64,000 nt of DNA from JAATGI01 sp036510675 (lineage in GTDB: Bacteria; Pseudomonadota; Alphaproteobacteria; ATCC43930; CGMCC-115725): NCBI GenBank assembly GCA_036510675.1, contig DATCDN010000138.1:148539-212538 (forward strand), read 5' to 3'. The notes under the pieces were generated by a model, which saw nothing but the letters and a program-made list of their open reading frames with translations, was not told the origin of the DNA and did not search any database. Position 1 is the stretch's first letter, and each line of letters starts with the position of its first letter. Shown piece by piece: positions 26,680-35,153 of this stretch. The position numbers were made by a program, and so were the translations under genes.

Positions 26680-28374
26680 TCACGCCGTCTTCTGTACCTC
26701 GAGGCCCAACTCCTCGATCATCTGTTCGCGCATCATGAATTTCTGCACCTTGCCGGTGACCGTCATCGGGAAGGCATCGACGAAGCGGATGTAGCGCGGG
26801 ATCTTGTAATGCGCGATCTGGTTCTTGCAGAAGGCCTGGATCGCCTCCGGCGTTTCGCTTTCGCCGGGCTTGAGCTTCACCCAAGCGCAAAGTTCCTCGC
26901 CATATTTCTGGTCGGGCAGACCGATCACCTGCACGCTTTCGATCTTGGGATGGCGGAACAGGAATTCCTCGATCTCGCGCGGATAGACATTTTCGCCGCC
27001 TCTGATCACCATGTCCTTGAGGCGTCCGACGATGTTGGCATAGCCAGTCTCGTCCATGGTGGCGAGATCGCCGGTATGCATCCAGCCGGATTTATCGAGC
27101 GCGTCGGCGGTCTTTTCCGCGTCGTCCCAATAGCCCAGCATCACACTGTAGCCGCGCGTGTACAATTCACCGGGAATGTTGGGCGGCACGATGCGGCCCT
27201 CGGTATCGACGATCTTCACTTCGACATGCGGGTGGATGCGGCCGATGGTGCTCACTTTCCGTGTCACCGTGTCGTCGGCGGTAGTCTGGAAGCTGACCGG
27301 GCTGGTCTCGGTCATGCCATAGGCGATGGTCACGTCCGACATGTGCATATCGTCGATACAGCGGCGCATCACCTCGATGGGGCATGGCGCGCCGGCCATG
27401 CAGCCGGTGCGCAGCGAGGAGAGATCGAAGCGCTTGAAATCGGGATGGTTCTGCTCGGCGATGAACATGGTCGGCACGCCATAGAGCGCCGTGCATTTCT
27501 CGGCTTCGACGGCTTCCAGCACGCTCAATGGGTCGAAACCCTCGCCCGGATAGACCATCGCCGCGCCATGGGTGATACAGCCGAGATTGCCCATCACCAT
27601 GCCGAAGCAATGATACAGCGGCACCGGAATGCACAGCCGGTCCGCCTCGGTAAAGTTCATCGCGCGCGCGACGAAATAGCCATTGTTGAGGATGTTGTGA
27701 TGCGTCAGCGTCGCGCCCTTGGGCATGCCGGTGGTGCCGCTGGTGAATTGAATGTTGATGGCATCGTCGAATTGCAGGGTCTTCGCCAGTTCGCCAAGCC
27801 GCGCGGTGTGGCGGTCACGGCCCGACGCCATCACATCGTCGAAGCGGAAAAAACCGCGCTTCTCGCCCGCCCCGATGCGGATCAGCGCGCGGAGTTCCGG
27901 CAGGCGCTTCGATTCCAGACATCCGGGCGCACCGCGCTCGATCTCGGGCGCCAGCTCGCGCAGCATGCCGACATAGTCACTCGACCGATACGAATCCGCC
28001 GTGATCAGTGCCTTGCACCCGACCTTGTTGAGCGCGTAGTCCAACTCCGACAGGCGATAGGCCGGGTTGATGTTGACCAGGATCAGTCCGGCCTTCGCGG
28101 TGGCGAATTGCGTCACGGTCCATTCGGCATTGTTGGGCGACCAGATGCCGACGCGGTCGCCCGGCTCCAGCCCCAACGCCAACAGGCCGCCGGCCAGCGC
28201 ATCGACCCGGCGGCTCAGCTCGGCATAGGACCAGTGGATATTCTGGTGCCGCACGATCAGCGCGTCGCGATCCGGCCAGCGCGCCACCGCCTTGTCGAAA
28301 TGAACGCCGATCGTCTCGCCGATCAGCGGCACCATCGAGGCGCCGTGGACATAGCTCTGGGTCAAACCTGGCAT
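26680..28374 (-). CDS. AMP-dependent acyl-CoA synthetase (ACSF2/medium-chain type)
   Basis: A 564-residue acyl-adenylate-forming ligase. The P-loop-like motif FTSGTTGMPKGATLTH (about residues 208-223), the YGMTETSP motif, and GYANIVGRLKDMVIRGGENV with the hinge region are visible; the C-terminal PMTVTGKVQKF holds the catalytic Lys. The N-terminal MPGLTQSYVHGASMVPLIGETIG is typical of the ACSF2-like group that activates medium-chain or branched acids. In the leucine-degradation neighbourhood it may activate isovalerate or acetoacetate, but the substrate is not determined by sequence. Confidence 0.88.
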   Translation of the reverse strand: MPGLTQSYVHGASMVPLIGETIGVHFDKAVARWPDRDALIVRHQNIHWSYAELSRRVDALAGGLLALGLEPGDRVGIWSPNNAEWTVTQFATAKAGLILVNINPAYRLSELDYALNKVGCKALITADSYRSSDYVGMLRELAPEIERGAPGCLESKRLPELRALIRIGAGEKRGFFRFDDVMASGRDRHTARLGELAKTLQFDDAINIQFTSGTTGMPKGATLTHHNILNNGYFVARAMNFTEADRLCIPVPLYHCFGMVMGNLGCITHGAAMVYPGEGFDPLSVLEAVEAEKCTALYGVPTMFIAEQNHPDFKRFDLSSLRTGCMAGAPCPIEVMRRCIDDMHMSDVTIAYGMTETSPVSFQTTADDTVTRKVSTIGRIHPHVEVKIVDTEGRIVPPNIPGELYTRGYSVMLGYWDDAEKTADALDKSGWMHTGDLATMDETGYANIVGRLKDMVIRGGENVYPREIEEFLFRHPKIESVQVIGLPDQKYGEELCAWVKLKPGESETPEAIQAFCKNQIAHYKIPRYIRFVDAFPMTVTGKVQKFMMREQMIEELGLEVQKTA

Positions 28375-28384
28375 GGCAGTCTCC

Positions 28385-28885
28385 CTATTCCCACCCGACG
28401 CAATAGGGTTCGGGCTTCATATCCCCCGGCGTGCCGCCGATATCGGGCGCCGGATATTTCTCGCGAAAGCCGAAGGCATGCGCCGTCGGGCCATGGGCGC
28501 GCAGATGATCGAGCCGCGCCATCGCCTCCGCCACCGTCGGAATGTGGTCCGCCGGCACCCACCATAGGCACAGGAACGGCTGAGCCGGCTGTTCGAACCA
28601 GTCGCGCCGCCGCATCATCACCTTGGTATGAGACGAGCGGTAAACGAAGTCGAACAGCGCCTCGACCGATTGCCATACCGACATGTTCACCAGGAATTGC
28701 GGATCGGCGCTGACTTGGATATCGGTGGCATTTCCGCTGTCGCTCTGCAAACGCCAGACGAAGCCGGGCGAATGATCGGCCAGCGCATTGACGCGATCGA
28801 GCGCGGCCATGAAGTCGGTGACCGCCGGCGAATCGGTCGGCGCGATCAGCCGCCCGACATTAAGCTGCGCGATGTGCCACTGCAT
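28385..28885 (-). CDS. DUF3291 domain protein
   Basis: A 166-residue protein of the DUF3291 family (MQWHIAQLNVGRLIAPTDSP, then NMSVWQSVEALFDFVYRSSH, and the terminal YPAPDIGG). These are monooxygenase-like ferredoxin-fold proteins of unknown function that resemble heme-degrading or antibiotic-biosynthesis monooxygenases. I chose the ATG at 28885 preceded by GGAGG; a longer start 18 bases upstream is also open. Its stop is ten bases from the acyl-CoA synthetase start, suggesting co-transcription. Confidence 0.8.
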   Translation of the reverse strand: MQWHIAQLNVGRLIAPTDSPAVTDFMAALDRVNALADHSPGFVWRLQSDSGNATDIQVSADPQFLVNMSVWQSVEALFDFVYRSSHTKVMMRRRDWFEQPAQPFLCLWWVPADHIPTVAEAMARLDHLRAHGPTAHAFGFREKYPAPDIGGTPGDMKPEPYCVGWE

Positions 28886-28932
28886 GTTTCCTCCCCAGGT
28901 CACATGCGCCAGTCTAGATTTTATTCGCGGGC

Positions 28933-28961
28933 AAAAAAAGGGCGACCCTCTCGGGCCGCCC
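28933..28961 (-). terminator. Rho-independent terminator after the small exported protein
   Basis: On the minus strand GGGCGGCC-CGAGAG-GGTCGCCC forms an eight-pair stem (one G-U) followed by seven T's. It lies 24 bases after the stop of the 28985-29248 gene and separates it from the DUF3291 gene. Confidence 0.85.
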
Positions 28962-28984
28962 TCGCCGAATCGACGATCGGTCGA

Positions 28985-29248
28985 TTAGAACCTGACCCAG
29001 GCGCCGTTGCGCCAGTAGCCGCGACCGCGATGCTCGCGCCACCGGTAATGCTCCGTGCGGCTCCACCGCCAGTTGTCGGGATGGACCACGACGCCGTATT
29101 CCGGCCGATAGACATAGGTATGATGGCGCACATGCCAGCAATAGCCTTCGGCGTTGCAGGCGATGGCCGCCGAGGCGGAATTGGTGGTCATCGCCATTGC
29201 GCTCAACCCCAACAGCGCGGCGCCGGCAATTTTCAATGATAGCTTCAT
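28985..29248 (-). CDS. Small exported protein rich in Trp, Arg, Tyr and His
   Basis: An 87-residue protein with a signal peptide (MKLSLKIAGAALLGLSAMAM, cleavage near SASA at about residue 28). The 59-residue mature part has two cysteines (IACNAEGYCWHV) that may form a disulfide, and a basic aromatic tail (WRWSRTEHYRWREHRGRGYW). Similar short secreted proteins are frequent in rhizobia-like genomes, function unknown. It has a strong ribosome binding site (GGAGGCGAACC) and is framed by terminator-like hairpins on both sides, so it is probably an independent transcription unit whose promoter must lie within or before the upstream hairpin. Confidence 0.7.
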   Translation of the reverse strand: MKLSLKIAGAALLGLSAMAMTTNSASAAIACNAEGYCWHVRHHTYVYRPEYGVVVHPDNWRWSRTEHYRWREHRGRGYWRNGAWVRF

Positions 29249-29263
29249 CGGTTCGCCTCCTGG

Positions 29264-29296
29264 AAAAAATGCCCCCTCGCGCATAACGGGCGAGGG
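29264..29296 (-). terminator. Rho-independent terminator or attenuator upstream of the small exported protein
   Basis: On the minus strand CCCTCGC-CCGTTATGC-GCGAGGG followed by GGCATTTTTT. The T-run ends immediately before the ribosome binding site of the exported-protein gene. It could end transcripts from the isovaleryl-CoA dehydrogenase gene or act as an attenuator in the leader. Confidence 0.7.
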
Positions 29297-29449
29297 CGGT
29301 AAAAATATCCATACCCTGCCATAAATTCCGAAAGCCGCGCGCCAGAATCGAAATGCGCGGCATGGCGCACTGTTCGGGCAGATCGCTGCAATAGGTATCG
29401 TGCGGGCTGCGTGCTCAGGATGAGGAAACGCCGGTGCCATCGACATTGG

Positions 29450-29494
29450 TCCTCATGCAGAGGAGGCGCCGAAGGCGCCGTCTCGAAGCACGCA
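29450..29494 (-). repeat. Dispersed palindromic element (type A), second copy
   Basis: Read on the minus strand: GCGTGCTTCGAGACG, stem GGCGCC-TTC-GGCGCC, CTCCTCTGCATGAGGA. It matches 21797-21840 in the flanks but has a different stem, as expected for mobile palindromes with compensating arms. The rest of 29297-29510 contains no gene. Confidence 0.75.
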
Positions 29495-29510
29495 CGATAT
29501 AAGTGCAGCC

Positions 29511-30683
29511 CTACGCCGTTTCCTCGAACAGCTCCCGGCCGATCAGCATCCGGCGAATCTCCGACGTGCCGGCGCCGATCTCATAGAGCTTGGCGTCGCG
29601 CAGCAGGCGCCCGGTCGGGTAATCGTTGATATAGCCATTGCCGCCCAGCGCCTGAATCGCCTGGAGCGCCATCCAGGTCGCGCGCTCGGCGGCGTAGAGA
29701 ATGGCCCCGGCGGAATCCTTGCGCGTGGTCTGGCCGCGATCGCAGGCGCGCGCCACCGCGTAGACATAGGCCTTGGCGGCATTCATCGTGGTGTACATGT
29801 CGGCGAGCTTGCCCTGCATGAGCTGAAATTCGCCGATCGCTTGGCCGAACTGCTTGCGCTCATGGACATAGGGCAGCACCGCTTCGAGGCACGCCTGCAT
29901 AATGCCGAGCGGCCCCGCCGCCAGCACCGCGCGCTCGTAATCGAGACCGCTCATCAGCACGCCGATCCCGCCATTGACGCGGCCCAGCACGTTTTCCTTG
30001 GGCACCTCGCAATCGGTGAACACCAGCTCCGCCGTCGGCGAGCCGCGCATGCCGAGCTTGTCGAGCTTCTGTGCCGGCGCGAAGCCCGTCATGCCCTTCT
30101 CGACGATGAACGCGGTGATGCCGCGCGCCCCGGCCTTCGGGTCGGTCTTGGCATAGACCACCAGCGTCTCGGCCTCGGTGCCGTTGGTGATCCACATCTT
30201 GGTGCCGTTGAGCACATAGCGGTCGCCGCGCCGGTCCGCGCGCAGCGCCATGCCCACGACATCGGAGCCAGAGCCCGGCTCGCTCATGGCCAGCGCGCCG
30301 ACATGCGCGCCGGAAATCAGCTTCGGCAGATATTTCTTCTTCTGCGCGTCGCTGCCGTTGCGACCGATCTGGTTGATGCAGAGATTGGAATGCGCGCCGT
30401 AAGAGAGGCCGATCGAGGCCGAGCCGCGGCTGACCTCCTCCATCGCCACGACATGCGCGAGATAGCCCATGCCGGCGCCGCCATATTCCTCGGCGACGGT
30501 GATGCCGTGCAGGCCGAGCGCGCCCATCTTCGGCCAGAGCTGGCGCGGGAAGGTGTCCGTGCGGTCGATCTCCGCCGCCAGCGGCGCGATCTCGTCATCG
30601 GCGAAGGCGCGCACCGTGTCGCGCAACTGGTCGATCTCGGTCCCGAGGTCAAAATCCAGCATGGCGTAGCGGTTACTCGGCAT
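29511..30683 (-). CDS. ivd: Isovaleryl-CoA dehydrogenase
   Basis: A 390-residue FAD acyl-CoA dehydrogenase. YGGAGMGYLAHVVAMEEVSR and the flavin-contact GALAMSEPGSGSDVVGM are family-typical. The catalytic Glu position is diagnostic: MSGLDYERAVLAAGPLGIMQ places it as in isovaleryl-CoA dehydrogenases, not at the C-terminal position of straight-chain enzymes. It converts isovaleryl-CoA to 3-methylcrotonyl-CoA, the substrate of the carboxylase encoded at 22047-26516. I chose the ATG at 30683 (MPSNRYAMLDFDLGTEIDQL); the longer frame only translates the upstream dispersed repeat. Confidence 0.93.
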   Translation of the reverse strand: MPSNRYAMLDFDLGTEIDQLRDTVRAFADDEIAPLAAEIDRTDTFPRQLWPKMGALGLHGITVAEEYGGAGMGYLAHVVAMEEVSRGSASIGLSYGAHSNLCINQIGRNGSDAQKKKYLPKLISGAHVGALAMSEPGSGSDVVGMALRADRRGDRYVLNGTKMWITNGTEAETLVVYAKTDPKAGARGITAFIVEKGMTGFAPAQKLDKLGMRGSPTAELVFTDCEVPKENVLGRVNGGIGVLMSGLDYERAVLAAGPLGIMQACLEAVLPYVHERKQFGQAIGEFQLMQGKLADMYTTMNAAKAYVYAVARACDRGQTTRKDSAGAILYAAERATWMALQAIQALGGNGYINDYPTGRLLRDAKLYEIGAGTSEIRRMLIGRELFEETA

Positions 30684-30710
30684 GAGCTCGATTCCAGCGC
30701 ATCTATTTTT

Positions 30711-30807
30711 CGTCTTGCCCCGGCTTGGCCGGGGCATCCACGAATATGTTTGCGCGAGGGGCAAAAGAAAAAATTCGTGGATGGCTCGCCTTCGCGGGCC
30801 AAGGCGA
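30711..30807 (+). repeat. Dispersed repeat (type D), CTTGCCCCGGCTTGGCCGGGG element
   Basis: It starts CGTCTTGCCCCGGC, TTGGCCGGGGCATCCACGAAT, has a variable centre, and ends ATTCGTGGATGGCTCGCC, TTCGCGGGCCAAGG. The two ends share the inverted ATTCGTGGAT/ATCCACGAAT arms. A second copy in the same orientation is at 51073-51165 with a different centre. Confidence 0.8.
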
Positions 30808-30833
30808 ATTAATTTGAATTTGCCGTCGAGTCA

Positions 30834-31565
30834 TCACCCGCGTCCCAGGAACGGCATGGTGCGTGGCAGCACCAGCGCCTCCAGCATGTTGACCTCGCGC
30901 GGCAGCTTGGCCATCAGCACCGCGACTTGCGCCAAATCCTCCGCCTCCATGCGGCCTTCGGGATTGGCGCCGATCTGCGTCGCCGGGCCGAGGCTGCTGA
31001 CCGTGTTGCCGGGATGGAGGATCGACACCAGCACGCCATGCTCGCGCCCTTCCAGCGCCAGCGCGCGGGTCATGCCTTCGAGGCCGAATTTCGACGCCGC
31101 ATAGGCGATGGTGTTGGGGCGCGGTACCTTGGCCGAGACGCTGCCGATATTGATGACGCGGCCTTGCTTCTGGCGCTTCATGATCTTGAACGCCTCGCGC
31201 GAACAGAGAAATGCGCCCGTCAGGTTGACGTCGATCACCTTCCGCCATTGCGCCAGCGACAACTCGTCGGCGGATTCGCGGGTCGCGGTGCCGGCATTGT
31301 TGATCAGCACATCGACCCGGCCATGCGCCGCCATGGTCTTCTCGAACAGCGCCAGCACATCCGGCTCCTGGGTGATGTCGGTCGGCACCGCCAGCGCCGC
31401 GCCGCCCGCCGCGACGATCTGCTCGGCGACCTCCTTGAGCTGATCGGCGCGGCGTGCCGCCAGCACCAGCTTGGCGCCCTCGGCCGCATAGGCCAGGGCG
31501 ATGGCGCGGCCGATCCCCGAATTGCCGCCGGTGACGATCGCGACCCGGCCCGTCAACGCTTCCAT
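30834..31565 (-). CDS. Short-chain dehydrogenase/reductase (SDR)
   Basis: A 243-residue classical SDR. The NAD(P)-binding TGGNSGIGRAIALAY motif begins at about residue 13, NNAGTATRE is the structural Asn motif, and the catalytic Ser-Tyr-Lys are in NIGSVSAKVPRPNTIAYAASK. It could be an oxidoreductase acting on short alcohols or 3-hydroxyacyl compounds; the substrate is not indicated. It is divergent from the DUF1330 gene (122-base gap) and upstream of the ivd gene, separated by the type D repeat. Confidence 0.88.
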   Translation of the reverse strand: MEALTGRVAIVTGGNSGIGRAIALAYAAEGAKLVLAARRADQLKEVAEQIVAAGGAALAVPTDITQEPDVLALFEKTMAAHGRVDVLINNAGTATRESADELSLAQWRKVIDVNLTGAFLCSREAFKIMKRQKQGRVINIGSVSAKVPRPNTIAYAASKFGLEGMTRALALEGREHGVLVSILHPGNTVSSLGPATQIGANPEGRMEAEDLAQVAVLMAKLPREVNMLEALVLPRTMPFLGRG

Positions 31566-31687
31566 GGTGCCTCCGGTGATTATTGGCCGCTACGGTAGTG
31601 CCTCGGCGCGGCAAACGGAAGCGGGATGCATTTGCCTCGGGCGCCGATAGTTCGCTACTGTGCCGTCAAGTCACGAGGAGGAAGAAC

Positions 31688-31981
31688 ATGGCCAAGACCT
31701 ATTGGATTTCCGTCTATCACAAGATCAATGACGAGCACGCCCTTGGGGAATACGGCAAGCTGGCGGCCCCGGCGATCGTCGCCGGCGGCGGCCGCATGCT
31801 GGCGCGCGGCCTGGCCGCCCACGCCTATGAGAAGGGCATCAAGCAGCGCGTCGTCATCATCGAATTCGACAGCATGGAAAAGGCCGTCGCCACGCATGAC
31901 AGCCCCGGCTATCAAGCCGCGCTGAAAGTGCTGGGCAATGCGGTGGAGCGCGACATGCGCTTTGTCGAAGGCCTCGCCTGA
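31688..31981 (+). CDS. DUF1330 domain protein
   Basis: A 97-residue DUF1330 protein, a small dimeric ferredoxin-like fold. AKTYWISVYHKINDEHALGEY at the start, GGRMLARG and VVIIEFDSMEKAVATHDSPGY are the family landmarks. Function unknown. The ATG at 31688 has a good ribosome binding site (AGGAGGAAGA). It probably forms its own transcription unit. Confidence 0.88.
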   Translation: MAKTYWISVYHKINDEHALGEYGKLAAPAIVAGGGRMLARGLAAHAYEKGIKQRVVIIEFDSMEKAVATHDSPGYQAALKVLGNAVERDMRFVEGLA

Positions 31982-32060
31982 TCTGACGGAAGCGGCTTGG
32001 TAGGAGGGCCGGCGCCCCCCATCTAGGGACGGTACGCACCCCGCCCCCTGGAGACCGACC

Positions 32061-33371
32061 ATGCCGCTTGCCGCTCGTCTTGTTGGCGCGTTCGCCGCCA
32101 TGATGCTTCTGGTCCCCTCTGCTGGCGCCGCTGATGGCGATTGGCAGGGCGACGCGCCCGGCAAGCTGCATCATCTCTCCGCGAGCGACCTGCCGACACC
32201 CTACGCCACCAAATCCGCCGTGCACTCGCCCGCCATGGTGCGGCGGCCGGCGGACGCGGTGCCGAAAGCACCGCCGGGTTTCGCGGTCCGGCTGTTCACC
32301 GACAAGCTTGAGGGGCCGCGCCTCATCCGCGTCGCGCCCAATGGCGATATGTTCGTCGCCGAGAGTCGCGAGGGCCGCATCGCGGTGCTGCGTGCCGACG
32401 GCGACGGCGCAAAGCCCAGCGAGACCACGACCTTCACCACCGGCCTCAACGAGCCGTTCGGCATCGCCTTCTATCCGCCTGGCCCCGAGCCGCGCTTCGT
32501 CTATGTCGCCAACACCGACGGGGTGGTGCGCTTTCCCTATCGCAACGGCGATTTGAAGGCGCGCGGGGCGCCGGAAACGCTGGTCCATGATTTGTGGTCC
32601 GGCGGCGGCCATAATACGCGCGACGTGGTGTTCTCGCCCGACGGCAAGACCATGTTCGTTTCGGTCGGATCGGGTTCCAATGCCGGCGCCGATCTGCCCA
32701 AGAAATCGTCGGACGAAATCCGCGCCTTCGAGAAATCGCACGCGCTGGGCGCGGCCTGGGACGATGAGGAAAACCGCGCCGACGTACTGGCGTTCGACCC
32801 CGATGGCAAGAACCTACGCATCTACGCCACCGGCATTCGCAATTGCGTGACCATGCCAGTCAATCCCGCCGATGGCGCGATCTGGTGCGCCACCAACGAG
32901 CGCGACGGGCTCGGCGACAATCTGCCGCCGGACTATGTCACCTCGGTTCGCCAGGGCGCGTTCTACGGCTGGCCGTGGTTCTATATCGGCGATCATCCCG
33001 ACCCGCGCCTCGACCACGCCCGGCCCGATCTCGCCGGCAAGATCACCGTGCCCGACGTGCTGATCCAGCCGCATTCGGCGCCGCTGCAGGGCACCTTCTA
33101 TGAGGGTGCGATGTTCCCGGAATTTCGCGGCAGCCTGTTCGTGGCGCTGCACGGCTCATGGAACCGCGCGGCGCGCGCCGGCTATAAGATCGTGCGCGTG
33201 ATCCTCAAGGACGGCAAGCCGACCGGCGCCTATGAGGATTTTCTCACCGGCTTCGTGCTCGCCGATCGCGCGGTCTGGGGCCGCCCGGTCGGGGTCGCGG
33301 TCGATCGCACCGGCGCGCTGATCGTCGGCGAGGATGGCAACAGCACGATCTGGCGCGTCACCAAGGAATAA
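32061..33371 (+). CDS. PQQ-dependent sorbosone/glucose dehydrogenase-like protein, exported
   Basis: A 436-residue protein with a signal peptide (AARLVGAFAAMMLLVPSAGA, residues 4-23) followed by a six-bladed beta-propeller of the soluble quinoprotein glucose/L-sorbosone dehydrogenase family. Recurrent motifs are NGDMFVAESREGRI, LNEPFGIAFYPPGP, HNTRDVVFSPDGKTMFVSVG, GIRNCVTMPVNPADGAIWCA and LFVALHGSWNRA. The likely catalytic base region is the conserved HNTRDV histidine/arginine. It would oxidise sugars or aldehydes in the periplasm if PQQ is available; no PQQ genes are in the window. Confidence 0.88.
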   Translation: MPLAARLVGAFAAMMLLVPSAGAADGDWQGDAPGKLHHLSASDLPTPYATKSAVHSPAMVRRPADAVPKAPPGFAVRLFTDKLEGPRLIRVAPNGDMFVAESREGRIAVLRADGDGAKPSETTTFTTGLNEPFGIAFYPPGPEPRFVYVANTDGVVRFPYRNGDLKARGAPETLVHDLWSGGGHNTRDVVFSPDGKTMFVSVGSGSNAGADLPKKSSDEIRAFEKSHALGAAWDDEENRADVLAFDPDGKNLRIYATGIRNCVTMPVNPADGAIWCATNERDGLGDNLPPDYVTSVRQGAFYGWPWFYIGDHPDPRLDHARPDLAGKITVPDVLIQPHSAPLQGTFYEGAMFPEFRGSLFVALHGSWNRAARAGYKIVRVILKDGKPTGAYEDFLTGFVLADRAVWGRPVGVAVDRTGALIVGEDGNSTIWRVTKE

Positions 33372-33382
33372 CGCGCGGCGGC

Positions 33383-33739
33383 TTACCCGTGATGCACGGC
33401 CTCGACATTGTGGCCGTCGGGGTCGCGCACGAAAGCGCCGTAATACGCCGGATGATATTGCACGCGGATGCCGGGCGGGCCGTTATCGATCGCGCCGGCG
33501 GCGATCGCCGCGCGATAGAAGGCATCGACCGTCGCCTGGTCCTTGGCGCGGAAGGCGATGTGGAGCTGGCCCTTGGTGGTATCGCCCTCGGTGATCCACA
33601 GGAAGGGGTGGGTATCGCCGAAGCCGGCCGAGGGACCGAATTCCATCATCAGCGTGAAGCCCAGCGGCGCGAGGGCCTGTTCATAGAATGCCTTGGAGCG
33701 CGCATAATCGCCGACGGCGAACGTGATGTGATCGATCAT
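33383..33739 (-). CDS. VOC-family (glyoxalase/bleomycin-resistance-like) protein
   Basis: A 118-residue single VOC domain, starting MIDHITFAVGDYARSKAFYE and ending FVRDPDGHNVEAVHHG, which are the two beta-alpha-beta-beta-beta unit landmarks. Conserved metal-ligand positions include His4 in DHITF, His in GQLHIAF and Glu in HNVEAV. Substrate unknown. It is convergent with the dehydrogenase gene (11-base gap). Confidence 0.85.
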   Translation of the reverse strand: MIDHITFAVGDYARSKAFYEQALAPLGFTLMMEFGPSAGFGDTHPFLWITEGDTTKGQLHIAFRAKDQATVDAFYRAAIAAGAIDNGPPGIRVQYHPAYYGAFVRDPDGHNVEAVHHG

Positions 33740-33807
33740 TTGCGACTTCCTCCTTGTTGCGATCGTCCACAGTCTAGCAATCTTGACGCCCAGAGGGATC
33801 GAAATTC

Positions 33808-34593
33808 ATGGCCGACACTCTTGCTCCCGCGATCGTGATCACCGGCGCCTCGGGCGGCATTGGTGAAGCATTGGTTTACGAATTCGCGCGCGAACGGCCC
33901 GCGCTGGTGCTGGTCGCGCGCTCCGGCGAGACGCTGGCGCGGGTCGCGATGGCGGCGAAGGCGCGCGGCGCCACACGGGTCGAAGCCATCGCGCTCGATC
34001 TCGCCAAGCCGGAGGCGGCCGACGATCTCGAACAGTGGCTGGCGGCGCTTGGCCTTTATGTCGAGACCCTGGTCAACAATGCCGGCTACGGGTTCAAGGG
34101 CGCGTTCGCCGACGCGCCGGAGGCGGATGAAATCGGCATGATCGATCTCAACATCCGCGCGCTGACGGTGCTGTGCCGGCGCTTCCTGCCGGGCATGATC
34201 GCGCGGCGCGCCGGCGGCATCATGAATCTCGCCTCGACGGCGGCCTTCATGCCGGGGCCGACCATGGCGGTCTATCACGCCTCGAAGGCGTATGTGCTTG
34301 CCCTGTCGCGGGCGCTGGCGGCGGAAGTGCGCGGTGCCGGCGTGATCGTCACCGCGATCTGTCCCGGCGTCACCATCACCGGCTTTCAGTCCCGTGCCCG
34401 GCTCAACGGTACCAATGTGATGAAACTGCCGGGCGGCATGACGGCCGAGGCGGTCGCCGTCCTCGCCTATCGCGGCTTTCGCGCCGGCCGACCGGTGGTG
34501 GTCACCGGCGCGATGAACCGGGCGATGGCGGTTTCCACCCGCTTCACGCCGCCCTCGTTGCTGATGGCGGTGTTGCGGCGCGTCTACGCCTGA
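33808..34593 (+). CDS. Short-chain dehydrogenase/reductase (SDR)
   Basis: A 261-residue SDR. ITGASGGIGEALVYEFARE is the cofactor-binding motif; NNAGYG and the catalytic NLASTAAFMPGPTMAVYHASK (Ser, Tyr, Lys) follow. The C-terminal part (NGTNVMKLPGGMTAEAVAV...VTGAMNRAMAV) resembles the DltE/YqjQ-like group of SDRs that act on lipidic or ketone substrates. It is followed by a perfect ten-pair hairpin that may terminate transcription. Confidence 0.87.
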   Translation: MADTLAPAIVITGASGGIGEALVYEFARERPALVLVARSGETLARVAMAAKARGATRVEAIALDLAKPEAADDLEQWLAALGLYVETLVNNAGYGFKGAFADAPEADEIGMIDLNIRALTVLCRRFLPGMIARRAGGIMNLASTAAFMPGPTMAVYHASKAYVLALSRALAAEVRGAGVIVTAICPGVTITGFQSRARLNGTNVMKLPGGMTAEAVAVLAYRGFRAGRPVVVTGAMNRAMAVSTRFTPPSLLMAVLRRVYA

Positions 34594-34625
34594 TCCGCCG
34601 CGCGCCTTCGCCCGGCTTAGATCAG

Positions 34626-34651
34626 CCTCCTGACAGCACGGTGTCAGGAGG
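34626..34651 (+). terminator. Strong hairpin after the SDR gene (probable terminator)
   Basis: CCTCCTGACA-GCACGG-TGTCAGGAGG is a perfect ten-pair stem, 32 bases past the SDR stop. It is followed by GGTTTG with only three T's, so termination efficiency is uncertain. As a perfect palindrome upstream of the VOC gene it could also be a protein-binding site. Confidence 0.5.
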
Positions 34652-34704
34652 GGTTTGCTAGCCTCCTTCCATCGCCATCGACCCGGCGATTAAGGAGCGA
34701 GCAA

Positions 34705-35076
34705 ATGAGCGGAACCAATGTCGTGGCGTGGTTTGAAATCCCTTCCACCGATTTCGACCGCGCGGTCGGTTTCTATGAAAAAATTCTGGCCAAGACCATG
34801 AAGCGCGAGGCGATGGGTCCGGTGCAAATGGCGGTATTCCTCTATGAACAGCCCGGCGTCGGCGGCGCGGTCGTCAATGGCGGCCCGTATGAGCCGGGGC
34901 AGAGCCGGGGCACGGTGGTCTATCTCGATTGCGACGGCCAGCTCGACGCCGTGCTGGCGCGGGTCATGGGCGCCGGCGGCGAGATCGCCTTTCCTAAGAC
35001 CGAGCTGCCGGGCATGGGCGCCTATGCCCACATTCTCGACACCGAAGGCAACCGGGTCGGCCTGCATGCCGTCTAA
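34705..35076 (+). CDS. VOC-family protein
   Basis: A 123-residue VOC domain (VVAWFEIPSTDFDRAVGFYE at the start, MGAYAHILDTEGNRVGLHAV at the end). It resembles the small YdeM/PhnB-like glyoxalase-superfamily proteins often labelled bleomycin resistance/dioxygenase. Ribosome binding site GGAGCGAG is upstream of the ATG. It is the first of two VOC genes that precede a YafY-type regulator. Confidence 0.87.
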   Translation: MSGTNVVAWFEIPSTDFDRAVGFYEKILAKTMKREAMGPVQMAVFLYEQPGVGGAVVNGGPYEPGQSRGTVVYLDCDGQLDAVLARVMGAGGEIAFPKTELPGMGAYAHILDTEGNRVGLHAV

Positions 35077-35153
35077 GCTTGGTCCATCGTGGCGCCGGAC
35101 GATGCTTCGCCCGGACGCCATTTTCATCGCATTCTCTCTGACGAGGTAGGGTC

